DNA from: Paraburkholderia sp. Tr-20389
Lineage (GTDB): Bacteria; Pseudomonadota; Gammaproteobacteria; Burkholderiales; Burkholderiaceae
Assembly (NCBI RefSeq): GCF_017104565.1
Contig: NZ_JAAGPD010000006.1
Span: forward strand, 226,129 to 290,128
DNA: 64,000 bases
Reading direction: 5' to 3'
In this document: one piece after another, positions 22,595 to 31,366 of the stretch
How the letters are laid out: each line of letters opens with the position of its first letter
Position numbering within the stretch: the first letter of the stretch is position 1
The notes under the pieces: model-generated
Seen by the model: the letters and a program-made list of their open reading frames with translations, nothing else
The model's database searches: none
Told to the model about the DNA's origin: nothing
Program-made: the position numbers and the translations under genes

Positions 22595-24775
22595 TTAGAA
22601 CTGCATGGTCGCGCTAGCGACGGCCGTACGCGTGGCGGACGGACTGACGTAGTAGCCCCATGCCGTCGTCCAGTAGCGACGATTGAACACGTTGTTGATG
22701 CCCGCGCGGAACGTCACTTCCTTGCCCGCGATGCGCGTGTCGTACTTGCCGCTCAGATCGAACACCGTGTAGGCGGGCACGAACTGCGTGTTGGCGGCAT
22801 CGACGGCCATGTCGCTGACATAGCGGCCACCGAATGCGAGCGTCAGGCGTCGCATGTACGACGGGTTGTACTCGACGCGGCCAGTCAGCGTCCAGCGCGG
22901 CGCGCCATAGACTCGCTTGCCCTCGATGGTCGGGTCGTCGATATCGACTGCCTTGGTATCGAGCCACATGACGCCGCCCATCACGCGCCAGTCGCTCGCC
23001 AACTGAAGCCAGCCGCTCGCGTCGACACCCGTGTAGCGTTTGGTGCCGTCCTGCGTGAAGACGTTGGCCGAGTTCGTGTAGTAGTAGCCTTGATCGACGC
23101 GGAACAGCGCGATATTTGCACCCCACTTGCTTCGGTCTGTCTTGAAGCCGATTTCATACTGCTTGCTGCGCAGCGGGCCGAACGTAGCCGGATAGTTGAC
23201 GTTCGTATTCGCAGCCGAGCCGCCCTGTTCGAGCGACTGCACGTAGCTCACGTACAGCGTCGAATACGGGTCCGTCTTGTACATCAGCGCCACAGTCGGC
23301 GTCACGGGCGACGCAGCGTAATTCGCCGTGGTCGCGCCCGTCGGGTCGTACGTGAACTGATGGAACTGCGTATAGCGCAAACCGAGCAACGCGGAGATGC
23401 GCGACGTGAATTGCACGGTATCGCTCGCGTAGACGGCCGCTTGCGTCGTGCGCGATTGCCTGTAGAGATTCTCGCCGATGTGTACATCGGCATTCGTCAG
23501 GTACGTGCTGCTGTAGATGTTGCCAATGCCGAGCGGGTAGCCGACGTTCCAGCCTTCGCTGTTGTCGTATTCGGTGACTTGCGACTGGAATCCCGCGCCC
23601 AGCACGACGTCGTGCTTGATGCTGCCCGTGTTGAACTTGCCCTCCACCATCGCATCGACGTTCTGGTAAAAGTATCGCGTCATCGCCGCATACAGCGTGT
23701 TCGAGTAGTTGCCCGCGTTGTCGTAGACGTACAGCAGGCTGTCCGAATTCGTGCGGTTTTCCTTCGCAAAGCGGTACTTCACGCTGGCGCGCCAGTTCTC
23801 GGAGAGACGGTAGTCGAGGCCCGTTCCAAACGATGCCATTTCGACCTGGTAATAGTTCTGCGGCTGCGACAGGTCATGCGTGACGAGACTCGCGTCCGGA
23901 ATGCCACCCGCGTCCGAGCCGAACATCAGGCCGAAAATCGTGCCTTCCTGCTTGCGCTTCGTGTAGAACGCATCGACCGACCACGTGAGGTCCGGCGTAA
24001 TGCGGAAGTCGAGCGCGGCCGACGCAACCTGGCGGCGCAAATGACCGTTCGCTTCGGCCGTGTTGCCGTCTTCATTGACGAGGTTGAAGCGATAGCCGAA
24101 CCGGTCGTCCTTGCCGAAGCGGCCGCCGACGTCCAGTTTCTCGCTGAACACGCCTGCCGACTGGTAGCCCACAGAAACGCTGCGATAAGGCGTGTCCGTC
24201 GGGCGCTTGAGCACGTAGTTGACGATGCCGCCAGGCGAGCCGAAACCGTACATGAAACCGGACAGTCCTTTCAGCAGTTCCACCTGCTCGAACGGTTCGA
24301 GTGCGAGATCCGTGTCCCACGACGGGAAGCTCTGTCCGTCGACCTTGATGCTGTTCAGCGTGTCGATCGGCAAGCCGCGTACGTTGAACATCGAGTTTTC
24401 GCCGATCGCGTTCGTGCTCGTGATCGAAACGGCGGGATCGTACTGGAACAGGTCATTCGCGGTGTTCGCGAACAGGTCCTTGGCTTCTTCACTGGTCACG
24501 ACGTGCGTCGAGAACGGCGTGTCAACCTGCTTGCGCGTGCCGAGCGCGCCGCCGTTGATCTTCTCGGCCTGCGTCGCGTCGGTATCCGCAGACGCTTTCA
24601 CGCTGACGGTCGGCAGCGTGGCGTTATCGGTGACGGCGTCCTGCGCGCGGACGCTCGACGAAGCAGTCGACAACACCAGCCCGACGCTGGCAAGCAGCGC
24701 AGCGCCGAGGATCGACGTGTTACGACGGAAACGAGGAGTAAGGCGCATGGCTTGGTTTGACTGTGACATCTTCAT
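22595..24775 (-). CDS. TonB-dependent siderophore receptor
   Basis: A 726-residue outer-membrane receptor. A signal peptide (LGAALLASVGLVLSTASSSV, cut near VRAQDA) is followed by a plug domain (VDTPFSTHVVTSEE, FNVRGLPIDTLNSIKVDGQS, FEQVELLKGLSGFMYGFGSP) and a 22-strand barrel ending in ...VASATMQF with the terminal Phe. It lacks the N-terminal STN domain, so it does not signal to a sigma factor. The plug pattern is that of ferric-siderophore receptors of the FhuE/FpvA superfamily; substrate unknown. Fur-like boxes occur in the 371-base interval upstream. It is on the same strand as cysS downstream. Confidence 0.92.
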   Translation of the reverse strand: MKMSQSNQAMRLTPRFRRNTSILGAALLASVGLVLSTASSSVRAQDAVTDNATLPTVSVKASADTDATQAEKINGGALGTRKQVDTPFSTHVVTSEEAKDLFANTANDLFQYDPAVSITSTNAIGENSMFNVRGLPIDTLNSIKVDGQSFPSWDTDLALEPFEQVELLKGLSGFMYGFGSPGGIVNYVLKRPTDTPYRSVSVGYQSAGVFSEKLDVGGRFGKDDRFGYRFNLVNEDGNTAEANGHLRRQVASAALDFRITPDLTWSVDAFYTKRKQEGTIFGLMFGSDAGGIPDASLVTHDLSQPQNYYQVEMASFGTGLDYRLSENWRASVKYRFAKENRTNSDSLLYVYDNAGNYSNTLYAAMTRYFYQNVDAMVEGKFNTGSIKHDVVLGAGFQSQVTEYDNSEGWNVGYPLGIGNIYSSTYLTNADVHIGENLYRQSRTTQAAVYASDTVQFTSRISALLGLRYTQFHQFTYDPTGATTANYAASPVTPTVALMYKTDPYSTLYVSYVQSLEQGGSAANTNVNYPATFGPLRSKQYEIGFKTDRSKWGANIALFRVDQGYYYTNSANVFTQDGTKRYTGVDASGWLQLASDWRVMGGVMWLDTKAVDIDDPTIEGKRVYGAPRWTLTGRVEYNPSYMRRLTLAFGGRYVSDMAVDAANTQFVPAYTVFDLSGKYDTRIAGKEVTFRAGINNVFNRRYWTTAWGYYVSPSATRTAVASATMQF

Positions 24776-25146
24776 TCGTTGTTATCGCAGGCGGCTGCAC
24801 AACACCTGGTTCGATCGTTGATGGAATTTTCGACGAAATGGTAATGACAACGATTCGCAATTGCAATGTCGTTTGAATGAACGTGGCGTGTGAGCGACAA
24901 CGGATGGATCGCTGCGCGGCGCGCTCGCCTGGCGTTTTGCGACGCCCCGCAACGCGTCATCAAAGACGGAAAGGGCACGCCTCGTCTGCGATTCGCCCCA
25001 ATATTAAACGCGAATCATTCGCATTTAATAACAATTTGTGGCATGATGGAATCGCCAGACAAAGCGGAGGACGGGTTGCGCGAACGCTTGAAGGACAGTC
25101 CGACAACCGTGTCAGGCTGCTCGACGTAGATACCAGGAGCGAAACC
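24776..25146. promoter_or_regulatory. Divergent regulatory region with two Fur-like boxes
   Basis: This 371-base interval has no gene. AATGACAACGATTCGCAAT (24843-24861) resembles a 19-bp Fur box and suits the receptor transcribed leftward. A second, AACGCGAATCATTCGCATTT (25008-25027), resembles the Burkholderia Fur consensus (GCGAATcATTcgCATTT) and suits the rightward small gene and DUF2325 gene. Both are read by eye against NAT-NAT-AT-N-AT type hexamers; a weight-matrix score would decide. Confidence 0.5.
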
Positions 25147-25287
25147 ATGAACGTATCGATCAGTGATACGAAGGCGCACATTCGGCCAAGACGATATGTC
25201 CGGCGTGCGATTGGATTCGCAATCGTAGGCGCAGGCTTGATCATCGGCGTCGTGCGGCTTGCGTCCTGGTTATCGAGTGTTGCGTGA
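25147..25287 (+). CDS. 46-residue single-pass membrane protein
   Basis: A short frame opening MNVSISDTKAHIRPRRYVRR, followed by a hydrophobic helix AIGFAIVGAGLIIGVVRLAS. AGGAG lies seven bases before the ATG at 25147, which is why the in-frame upstream codons from 24877 are not used. It sits behind a Fur-like box and ahead of a DUF2325 gene. Small basic single-pass proteins of this kind (HemP-like in size, not in motif) often accompany iron-uptake genes in Burkholderiaceae; function unknown. Confidence 0.6.
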   Translation: MNVSISDTKAHIRPRRYVRRAIGFAIVGAGLIIGVVRLASWLSSVA

Positions 25288-25351
25288 CATCCGGATAACG
25301 ACATGTACTGTCGCGCCGCCAGCTTCCCAGTCATCGAAAGACACTCGCACG

Positions 25352-26044
25352 ATGCCTGACGCCATCTTCACGAGCAGAACGGATGCGGAGTACCTTGCGC
25401 TCATCGATGAGTACGCGCGCGCTCAACAACGCATATCGCAACTGATCGGCGAGCAGAACCGGACGATCGCCGCGTTTGCAGCCGAGGTGATGCGATTGCG
25501 TGCAGCGTCGATGATCAAAGAGACGGCGCTCGCGTGGGCGCTGGAAGACATGGAAGCGATCAAGGCTGCCGTGCCCGGTCTGCCGACTCGCCTCGTTCTT
25601 GCACGTCAGGTTCAGCATCTCGAATCGCGTGTCCAGTCGCTTGCACGCGAACACAACGGAGTGAGTGCAGGCCGGCAAGAACAGGTCGATGCACCGGCAA
25701 GGCGCGAACCATCAGTTCATCGCCCGCAAGGCCGCGAAACGATCGTTCTTTGGATTGGCGCAGACGGCACCGCATGCGAACAGCGTCAACGTGTTGATGG
25801 CAAAGCGAGTACGCGCATCGTGCCTGTTGGGGGCGTCAACCCAATCGTGCGCGATACCGACCTCGCCGAAGCCGATCTGGTGATCTGCCAGACAGGATGC
25901 TTAAGCCACCACGCCTGGTGGCGCGTCAAAGACCATTGCAAGCGCACCGGCAAACAATGCGTGCTGGTCGAGCGGCCCGACGCATTGCAACGTCTATTCG
26001 GCTTTTCCTCTCCCGAAGAAATCGATCCATCGTCAACGACCTGA
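25352..26044 (+). CDS. DUF2325 domain protein
   Basis: A 230-residue cytosolic protein. Residues about 10-115 are helical, partly coiled-coil (YLALIDEYARAQQRISQLIG). The C-terminal DUF2325 domain is clear: TIVLWIGADGTACEQ, DTDLAEADLVICQTGCLSHH, RVKDHCKRTGKQCVLVERPD. The domain has a Rossmann-like fold with conserved Cys residues and may bind metal or a cofactor; its biochemical role is not established. The ATG at 25352 follows the small membrane protein by 64 bases; both are probably one Fur-regulated unit ending at the terminator at 26212. Confidence 0.8.
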   Translation: MPDAIFTSRTDAEYLALIDEYARAQQRISQLIGEQNRTIAAFAAEVMRLRAASMIKETALAWALEDMEAIKAAVPGLPTRLVLARQVQHLESRVQSLAREHNGVSAGRQEQVDAPARREPSVHRPQGRETIVLWIGADGTACEQRQRVDGKASTRIVPVGGVNPIVRDTDLAEADLVICQTGCLSHHAWWRVKDHCKRTGKQCVLVERPDALQRLFGFSSPEEIDPSSTT

Positions 26045-26211
26045 ACCGTCGCCACGAAAGCCTGCGTTGGACTCACCGGCTTAAGAGTTTGCTAAGGCAT
26101 CAGCCCCTAAGCTTCTCCATCACTGAGGAGCATCGTCCACGCAGGTGGTTGAGGTGGGGCTCTCGACAGTACGTCGGTACGTTTGATCGCTTTCCGAAAC
26201 CGCCTTTTTCA

Positions 26212-26242
26212 GGGCCCGGCATCGCTGCCGGGCCCGTTTTTT
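26212..26242 (+). terminator. Intrinsic terminator after the DUF2325 gene
   Basis: GGGCCCGGC (26212-26220) and GCCGGGCCC (26227-26235) form a perfect 9-bp stem with a 6-base loop, followed by GTTTTTT. It is a strong plus-strand terminator. Confidence 0.88.
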
Positions 26243-26338
26243 ATTGTGCTGCCCACGATAGACGACACACGCTCCGCCCGGACTCCAATAGCGCGCCGAC
26301 GCTCAGATTGAATGCCGCCCGCATCGTTCTTATGCGAC

Positions 26339-26358
26339 AATAGGAATAGTTCTCATTT
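26339..26358 (+). promoter_or_regulatory. Fur-like box upstream of the ECF sigma gene
   Basis: AATAGGAATAGTTCTCATTT resembles the Fur box core (GAATAnTTCTCATTT type). It lies 45 bases ahead of the sigma-factor ATG, so iron repression of this FecI-type system is likely. Confidence 0.55.
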
Positions 26359-26402
26359 ACCAACCTGCATTTTCGCTTACTGTTTCGTGCGGAAGATCGC
26401 GA

Positions 26403-26915
26403 ATGTCGGCAGACAATCTCTCTTTGCGTCTCGAGGTCGAAGACCTCTACGTCGCCCATCACGGCTGGCTTCATACGTGGATGCGTCGCAAGCTGGGATG
26501 CGCGCATCGGGCCGCGGATCTTGCGCATGACACGTTCATGCGCCTGCTTGCGCGCGACGAGCCGCTCGAACTGCTCGAACCCCGCGCCTTCCTCACGACG
26601 GTCGCGCAGCGCGTGCTGGCCAATCACTGGCGGCGCGAACAGATCGAACGCGCGTATCTCGAAGCACTGGCGCAAGTGCCCGAATCGCTCGCACCCTCGC
26701 CCGAAGAGCGCGCCGTTCTGCTCGAAACGTTGTGTGAGATCGACGCGTTACTCGACGGCCTGTCTGCGCCCATCAAACGTGCGTTCCTGATGTCGCAACT
26801 CGACGGCGCGACGCACGCGGAGATCGCCGCGACTCTTCGTATTTCGATTGCGACCGTGAAGCGCTATCTGCTGAAAGCGGCAGCGCAGTGCTTCTTCGCG
26901 ATGAAGCTGGATTGA
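26403..26915 (+). CDS. ECF sigma factor, FecI type
   Basis: A 170-residue sigma-70-family ECF factor. Region 2 reads VEDLYVAHHGWLHTWMRRKL, ADLAHDTFMRLLARD; region 4 reads APIKRAFLMSQLDGATHAEIA and AATLRISIATVKRYLLKAA, a helix-turn-helix for the -35 element. These residues are characteristic of FecI-like iron-starvation sigma factors. It is followed by FecR-like (4-base gap) and an STN-containing receptor, the standard three-part cell-surface signalling module. Confidence 0.93.
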   Translation: MSADNLSLRLEVEDLYVAHHGWLHTWMRRKLGCAHRAADLAHDTFMRLLARDEPLELLEPRAFLTTVAQRVLANHWRREQIERAYLEALAQVPESLAPSPEERAVLLETLCEIDALLDGLSAPIKRAFLMSQLDGATHAEIAATLRISIATVKRYLLKAAAQCFFAMKLD

Positions 26916-26919
26916 GCGC

Positions 26920-27906
26920 GTGAAGATCGACAGTCCTCCCGGCATCGAGCCGAAGGTCGCGCGCAGCGCGGTCGAGTGGTGGCTCGACCTGCAATCCGGC
27001 GAAACCACGGATACGCAGCGACGCGCTTTCGAGCAATGGCGCACGCAGCATGTCGATCACGACCGTGCGTGGCGGCACATCCAGTCCGTGAGCCAACGCT
27101 TGCAGACGCTCAACGAAGCTTCAGGCGCGAGCGCAGCGCGCGCCGCACTGACGCGGCCGCGCTCGACATCGCGGCGCGCCGGCGTCAAGGCACTCGTTCT
27201 TCTCTTCTTTACGGGCGGCACAGCGTGGGTCGCGCGCGATCAGACCGCGTGGCGCAGCTGGAGCGCGGATCTGCGCACGGGCACGGGCGAGCAGCGCAAC
27301 GTAACGCTCACCGACGGCACGCATCTCACGCTCAATACGGCAAGCGCCGTCGATATCCGCTTCTCCGACACGGAACGCCGCATCGTTCTGCTTAGCGGTG
27401 AAGTCATGATCGTCACGGGTCACAACGAAGGCCCAGCCCTTCGCCCATTCGTCGCGCAAACGGCGCAGGGTCGTGCGATACCGCTCGGCACGCGCTTCTC
27501 GCTCAGAGAGGAAAGCTCGACCACGCGTATCGACGTGTTCGAAGGCATGGTCAAAGCAGAACCTGCACTTGCGCCAGACGCGTTCAAAGTGGTGCGTGCC
27601 GGAGAACAGATGCGCTTCACGTCGACGCAGGCAATGCCGATAGAGCCGTTCAGCGCGAACGCAGCCGCATGGACACAAGGCATGCTGGTCGCGAGCAATA
27701 TGCGACTCGCCGACTTCCTGTCGGAGCTTTCACGCTATCGCGACGGATATCTGCGCTGCGATCCGTCGATCGCCGATTTCCGCCTCTCGGGCACCTATCC
27801 GCTCGCGGACACGGACCGGGTGCTCAACGCGCTAGTCAGTTCGCTGCCCGTCAGACTCGAGTACGTCACGCGCTACTGGGTCACAGTGAAGCCAGCGCAT
27901 TCATAG
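26920..27906 (+). CDS. FecR-family anti-sigma/sigma regulator
   Basis: A 328-residue inner-membrane signal transducer. The cytoplasmic N-terminal domain carries ARSAVEWWLDLQSGETTD and RRAFEQWRTQHVDHDRAWR, with the conserved Trp residues (FecR N-terminal DUF4880); the single membrane segment is GVKALVLLFFTGGTAWVA (about 88-105). The periplasmic FecR domain follows (TLTDGTHLTLNTASAVDIRF) and an STN-like C-terminal part (MRLADFLSELSRYRDGYLRC). It starts with GTG four bases after the sigma gene. It relays receptor occupancy to the sigma factor. Confidence 0.92.
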   Translation: MKIDSPPGIEPKVARSAVEWWLDLQSGETTDTQRRAFEQWRTQHVDHDRAWRHIQSVSQRLQTLNEASGASAARAALTRPRSTSRRAGVKALVLLFFTGGTAWVARDQTAWRSWSADLRTGTGEQRNVTLTDGTHLTLNTASAVDIRFSDTERRIVLLSGEVMIVTGHNEGPALRPFVAQTAQGRAIPLGTRFSLREESSTTRIDVFEGMVKAEPALAPDAFKVVRAGEQMRFTSTQAMPIEPFSANAAAWTQGMLVASNMRLADFLSELSRYRDGYLRCDPSIADFRLSGTYPLADTDRVLNALVSSLPVRLEYVTRYWVTVKPAHS

Positions 27907-28013
27907 CGCGATCAATCACTTAAAAAAATCACCGGTATTGAGCTGTTTTCGATTCTCGCGGGACAAGGCAGATGAGAACACCAGATCATCTACCTCCGCG
28001 AGCTTCGTAAAAC

Positions 28014-30509
28014 ATGGGACTTTCTGCAAGGGCCTGGACCAACACCGCCGTTGAAACGCATGAGCACAGGCGCGCATCGCATCGTCGAGCGGTCCGCAAA
28101 CGGCACATCATCGGCGTTGCGGCTGCAACGATCTTTGCGACGGCTGCGTCGCCTGCCGTCTCAGCTGACACGACGCAAATGTCGAAAGCGTCGCCGCGCA
28201 AGACCTTCGACATCGCCGCAGGTCCGCTCGAAACCGCGCTCAACCAGTTCGGTCAGCAAGCCCGGATCATGCTGTCGTACCCGAGCGCGCTCACCGCGAA
28301 TCGTCACAGCGCGGGACTGCACGGCGAATACGACACGCAGCAAGGTCTTACCCGTCTATTGCATGGATCGGGCGTGTCCGCGCTCCAGCAGACGAACGGC
28401 AGCTACACCCTCGTCGAGGACGCGAGCAATGTCGAACTGGACGACAGTGCCGTTCTGCCCGCCGTCAAGGTCAGTTCGACGGGAATCAGCGCGGGCAGCT
28501 ACAGGCCGCCCGCCGAAGCGAACGTGACGCGCTCCGACATCCCCGTGATCGACACGCCGCAAGCCATCAATACCGTCCCGGCCCAGGTGCTGCGCGATCA
28601 ACGTCCGCGCAATCTCGACGACGCGCTGGCGAACGTGAGCGGCATCGTCCAGGGCAACACGCTCGCGGGCACGCAGGACACGCTGCTCAAACGCGGCTTC
28701 GGCGGCAATCGCGATGGGTCGATCATGCACAACGGCATGCCGCTCGTGCAAGGCCGCGGCCTCAATGCGGCCGCCGATAGCGTCGAAGTGCTCAAAGGGC
28801 CGTCGTCCCTGCTCTACGGGATCATGGACCCGGGCGGCGTCGTCAATGTGGTGAGCAAGCAGCCACTGCTCACGCCTTATCATGCCGTCTCGCTGCTCGG
28901 TTCGACCTACGGTCACGGCCGTAATGGCGCGGGCGGCACTGTCGATCTGACAGGTCCAGTCGGCGATTCGGGACTCGCATACCGCCTCATCGTCGACCAC
29001 ACGGATGAGCAGTATTGGCGCAACTTCGGCGAGCATCGCGAAACGCTCGTTGCGCCATCGCTGGCGTGGTATGGGCGCGATACGCAGGTCGTGCTGTCCT
29101 ATGAATACAGGCAGTTCCTCTACCCGTTCGATCGCGGCACCGCGCTTGATCCAAAGACCAATCAACCGCTGGCGATTCCCGCGCGCGAACGTCTCGACGA
29201 GCCGTCCAACGAAATGGACGGCGAGTCGCATCTCGCGCAGTTGAGTGTCGATCACCAGATCAACGCGAACTGGAAGGCACATTTCGGCTATAGCTACAAC
29301 CGCGAAACCTACGATGCCGGCCAGTTGCGCGTGCAAGGCGTCAACAGCACGACAGGCGTGCTCTCGCGCAGCAACGACGCGACGCATGGCGCACTCAGCA
29401 CGGACAGCTATGCGATTGCGTATATCGACGGACACTTCACCGTGGCCGGTTTTCGCAACGATCTGCAGGTCGGTGTCGACGACGAATACCGGCGCATCTA
29501 TCGGAAAGATCTGCTGCGGCAGGCAACGAAATACACGTTCAACTATCTGAACCCCGTGTATGGCCTCGAAAGCCCGTCGACGACAGTATCCGCGAGCGAC
29601 AGCGATCAAACGGACACGTTGCACGATGCATCGGTGTTCTTTCAGGACAGCCTGCATCTCACCGACAAGTGGATACTGGTCGGCGGCGCGCGCTTTCTCT
29701 CGTATAACCAGGTCGCGGGACGCGGTCGTCCGTTTCAGATCAACACCGATCTGAACGGGACCAAATGGTTGCCGCGCGCGGGCATCGTCTACAAGTGGAC
29801 CGAGAACTTTTCGCTCTACGCAAGCTATACGCAATCGCTGAAACCGACGTCGACGATTGCACCGCTCAGCACCGGCGTCGTGATCGACTCATCAGTGCTG
29901 CCGGAAGAAGCGACCTCTTGGGAGGTCGGCGCGAAAGTCGCGATGCCGGCCGGGCTGACGGGCACGCTCGCGCTGTTCAACATCGACAAATCGAACGTGC
30001 TGGTCTCGCAGTACAACGACACGACCAAGCAAACGGACTGGAGAACTTCCGGAAAAGCGCGTTCGCGCGGTGTCGAACTGGATGTCGCCGGGCAGATCGG
30101 ACAGCACTGGAGCGTCATCGCGAGCTACGCCTATATCGACGCCAAAACCACGGAAGACCCGCTCTATGCAGGCAACCGGTTGTGGAACGTCGCGCAGCAT
30201 ACGGCATCGCTTGCTGCCGTCTATGACTTCGGCGCGATCTTCGGCGGTGACCAGTTGCGTGTCGGCGCCGGCGCACACTACGTCGGCGAACGTCCGGGCG
30301 ATTCTGCGAACAGCTTCACGCTGCCCGCTTACACCGTTGCCGATGCATTCGCGACGTACAGCACGAAATGGGGCGGACGCAATCTCTCGTTTCAGCTGAA
30401 CGTGAAGAACCTGTTCAACAAGACCTATTACCCGTCCAGCGCCAACCGATACTTCGTTGCCGTCGGCGACGCGCGGCAGGTTTCGCTGCTTTCCACGCTC
30501 GAGTTCTGA
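28014..30509 (+). CDS. TonB-dependent receptor with N-terminal signalling (STN) domain
   Basis: An 831-residue receptor. A long basic leader and signal peptide (HIIGVAAATIFATAASPAVS) precede the STN domain (FDIAAGPLETALNQFGQQAR, MLSYPSALTANRHSAGLHGE), the plug (IPVIDTPQAINTVPAQVLRD, DSVEVLKGPSSLLYGIMDPG) and a barrel with the FhuA/FoxA-like end (LSFQLNVKNLFNKTYYPSS ... LLSTLEF). The STN domain is what contacts FecR. The plug pattern is typical of hydroxamate ferric-siderophore receptors such as ferrichrome or ferrioxamine uptake systems; exact ligand unknown. Third gene of the fecI-fecR-receptor unit. Confidence 0.93.
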   Translation: MGLSARAWTNTAVETHEHRRASHRRAVRKRHIIGVAAATIFATAASPAVSADTTQMSKASPRKTFDIAAGPLETALNQFGQQARIMLSYPSALTANRHSAGLHGEYDTQQGLTRLLHGSGVSALQQTNGSYTLVEDASNVELDDSAVLPAVKVSSTGISAGSYRPPAEANVTRSDIPVIDTPQAINTVPAQVLRDQRPRNLDDALANVSGIVQGNTLAGTQDTLLKRGFGGNRDGSIMHNGMPLVQGRGLNAAADSVEVLKGPSSLLYGIMDPGGVVNVVSKQPLLTPYHAVSLLGSTYGHGRNGAGGTVDLTGPVGDSGLAYRLIVDHTDEQYWRNFGEHRETLVAPSLAWYGRDTQVVLSYEYRQFLYPFDRGTALDPKTNQPLAIPARERLDEPSNEMDGESHLAQLSVDHQINANWKAHFGYSYNRETYDAGQLRVQGVNSTTGVLSRSNDATHGALSTDSYAIAYIDGHFTVAGFRNDLQVGVDDEYRRIYRKDLLRQATKYTFNYLNPVYGLESPSTTVSASDSDQTDTLHDASVFFQDSLHLTDKWILVGGARFLSYNQVAGRGRPFQINTDLNGTKWLPRAGIVYKWTENFSLYASYTQSLKPTSTIAPLSTGVVIDSSVLPEEATSWEVGAKVAMPAGLTGTLALFNIDKSNVLVSQYNDTTKQTDWRTSGKARSRGVELDVAGQIGQHWSVIASYAYIDAKTTEDPLYAGNRLWNVAQHTASLAAVYDFGAIFGGDQLRVGAGAHYVGERPGDSANSFTLPAYTVADAFATYSTKWGGRNLSFQLNVKNLFNKTYYPSSANRYFVAVGDARQVSLLSTLEF

Positions 30510-30537
30510 ACGGGCACGCACAACAAGGGAACCTGTC

Positions 30538-31296
30538 ATGAAACGCAAGAACGCGCCGAACAACCCGAATCGCGAGTGTCATCCTGTCGATCAAACCCGG
30601 CGCAGGACGCTGCTTTCCGCGTTGGGTCTGGCAACCGCTTCCGTTGTACCCGCCATTTCCCGCGCCAGCACCGTCGAATCACGCAACAAGATCGTCATGG
30701 TCGTGCAACTGAACGGACCCAACGTCGCGGTCGATGAGCGGATCGCGGCCCACCTCGGTGAACGTGGCTATCCAGTTCAACTCGTCGACCAGAACTACCG
30801 TCCCGATCTCGCACGCGACGCGAGTCTGATCATCATTTCGTCGACGGTGTCGTCGAAGGATGTGCTTCCCGAATGGCGAGCGCTGCCCGTGCCGCTCGTC
30901 ACCTGGGAAAACGATCTGCTCGACGATCTGGCGATGAGCGGCAAGCGGCACGATGTCGACTTCGGCGAGACAGAAAAAGAGCGTTATCTGTGGCTCGTGA
31001 ATGCGCCTCATCCGATTTCCGCGGGTCTTGCCGCAGGAACCGTCAACGTGTACGGCAAGCAGGCCGCAATGAGTTGGGGCAAGCCTGGTCTCGGCGCATC
31101 CATCATCGCAACCGTATACGGTCAGCCTGACAAGGCCGCGATCTTCGCCTATGAAGCAGGCGCAACGATGGACTATGAAACGCTCGCGCCGGCCCGTCGC
31201 GTGATGTTCTTCATGAGCAACGATTCATTTACGAACCTCTCTCCATCAGGGCAGCGTTTGTTCGATGCCGCGATCGACTGGGCTCGTGGACGATAG
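30538..31296 (+). CDS. Periplasmic protein with twin-arginine signal, Rossmann/ThuA-like core
   Basis: A 252-residue protein. RRRTLLSALGLATASVVPAI (about 21-40) is a twin-arginine-type export signal. The mature part starts with a beta-strand (KIVMVVQLNG), a helix and SLIIISSTVSSKDVLP, and has the gate-like RVMFFMSNDSFTNLSPSGQR followed by LFDAAIDWARG at the end. This last motif is common in ThuA-like/glutamine-amidotransferase-like proteins. It follows the signalling receptor by 28 bases, so it probably takes part in ferric-chelate handling in the periplasm (for example iron release); no catalytic residues can be named. Confidence 0.65.
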   Translation: MKRKNAPNNPNRECHPVDQTRRRTLLSALGLATASVVPAISRASTVESRNKIVMVVQLNGPNVAVDERIAAHLGERGYPVQLVDQNYRPDLARDASLIIISSTVSSKDVLPEWRALPVPLVTWENDLLDDLAMSGKRHDVDFGETEKERYLWLVNAPHPISAGLAAGTVNVYGKQAAMSWGKPGLGASIIATVYGQPDKAAIFAYEAGATMDYETLAPARRVMFFMSNDSFTNLSPSGQRLFDAAIDWARGR

Positions 31297-31328
31297 ACAT
31301 TTCTCGTAAGGCACACGGAGTTCACGGA

Positions 31329-31350
31329 GGCGCCGGCATTTGCCGGCGCC
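31329..31350. terminator. Bidirectional terminator hairpin between convergent genes
   Basis: GGCGCCGGCA TT TGCCGGCGCC is a perfect 10-bp stem with a two-base spacer, followed on the plus strand by TTGTCTTTG. It separates the iron locus from the convergent sugar operon. Confidence 0.8.
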
Positions 31351-31366
31351 TTGTCTTTGCAAACCC

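Larger units (their letters stand above)
26045..26402. other. Intergenic region with terminator and Fur-like box
   Basis: No gene is visible in these 358 bases. They contain the terminator closing the DUF2325 unit (26212-26242) and, in front of the ECF sigma gene, a Fur-like box at 26339-26358. The remaining sequence shows no RNA gene that I can recognise. Confidence 0.6.

Noticed and set aside
22472-24760. A 762-codon plus-strand frame
   Set aside because: Antisense shadow of the TonB receptor, with no motif of its own.
28356-29834. A 492-codon minus-strand frame
   Set aside because: Antisense of the STN-type receptor, which shows complete plug and barrel motifs.
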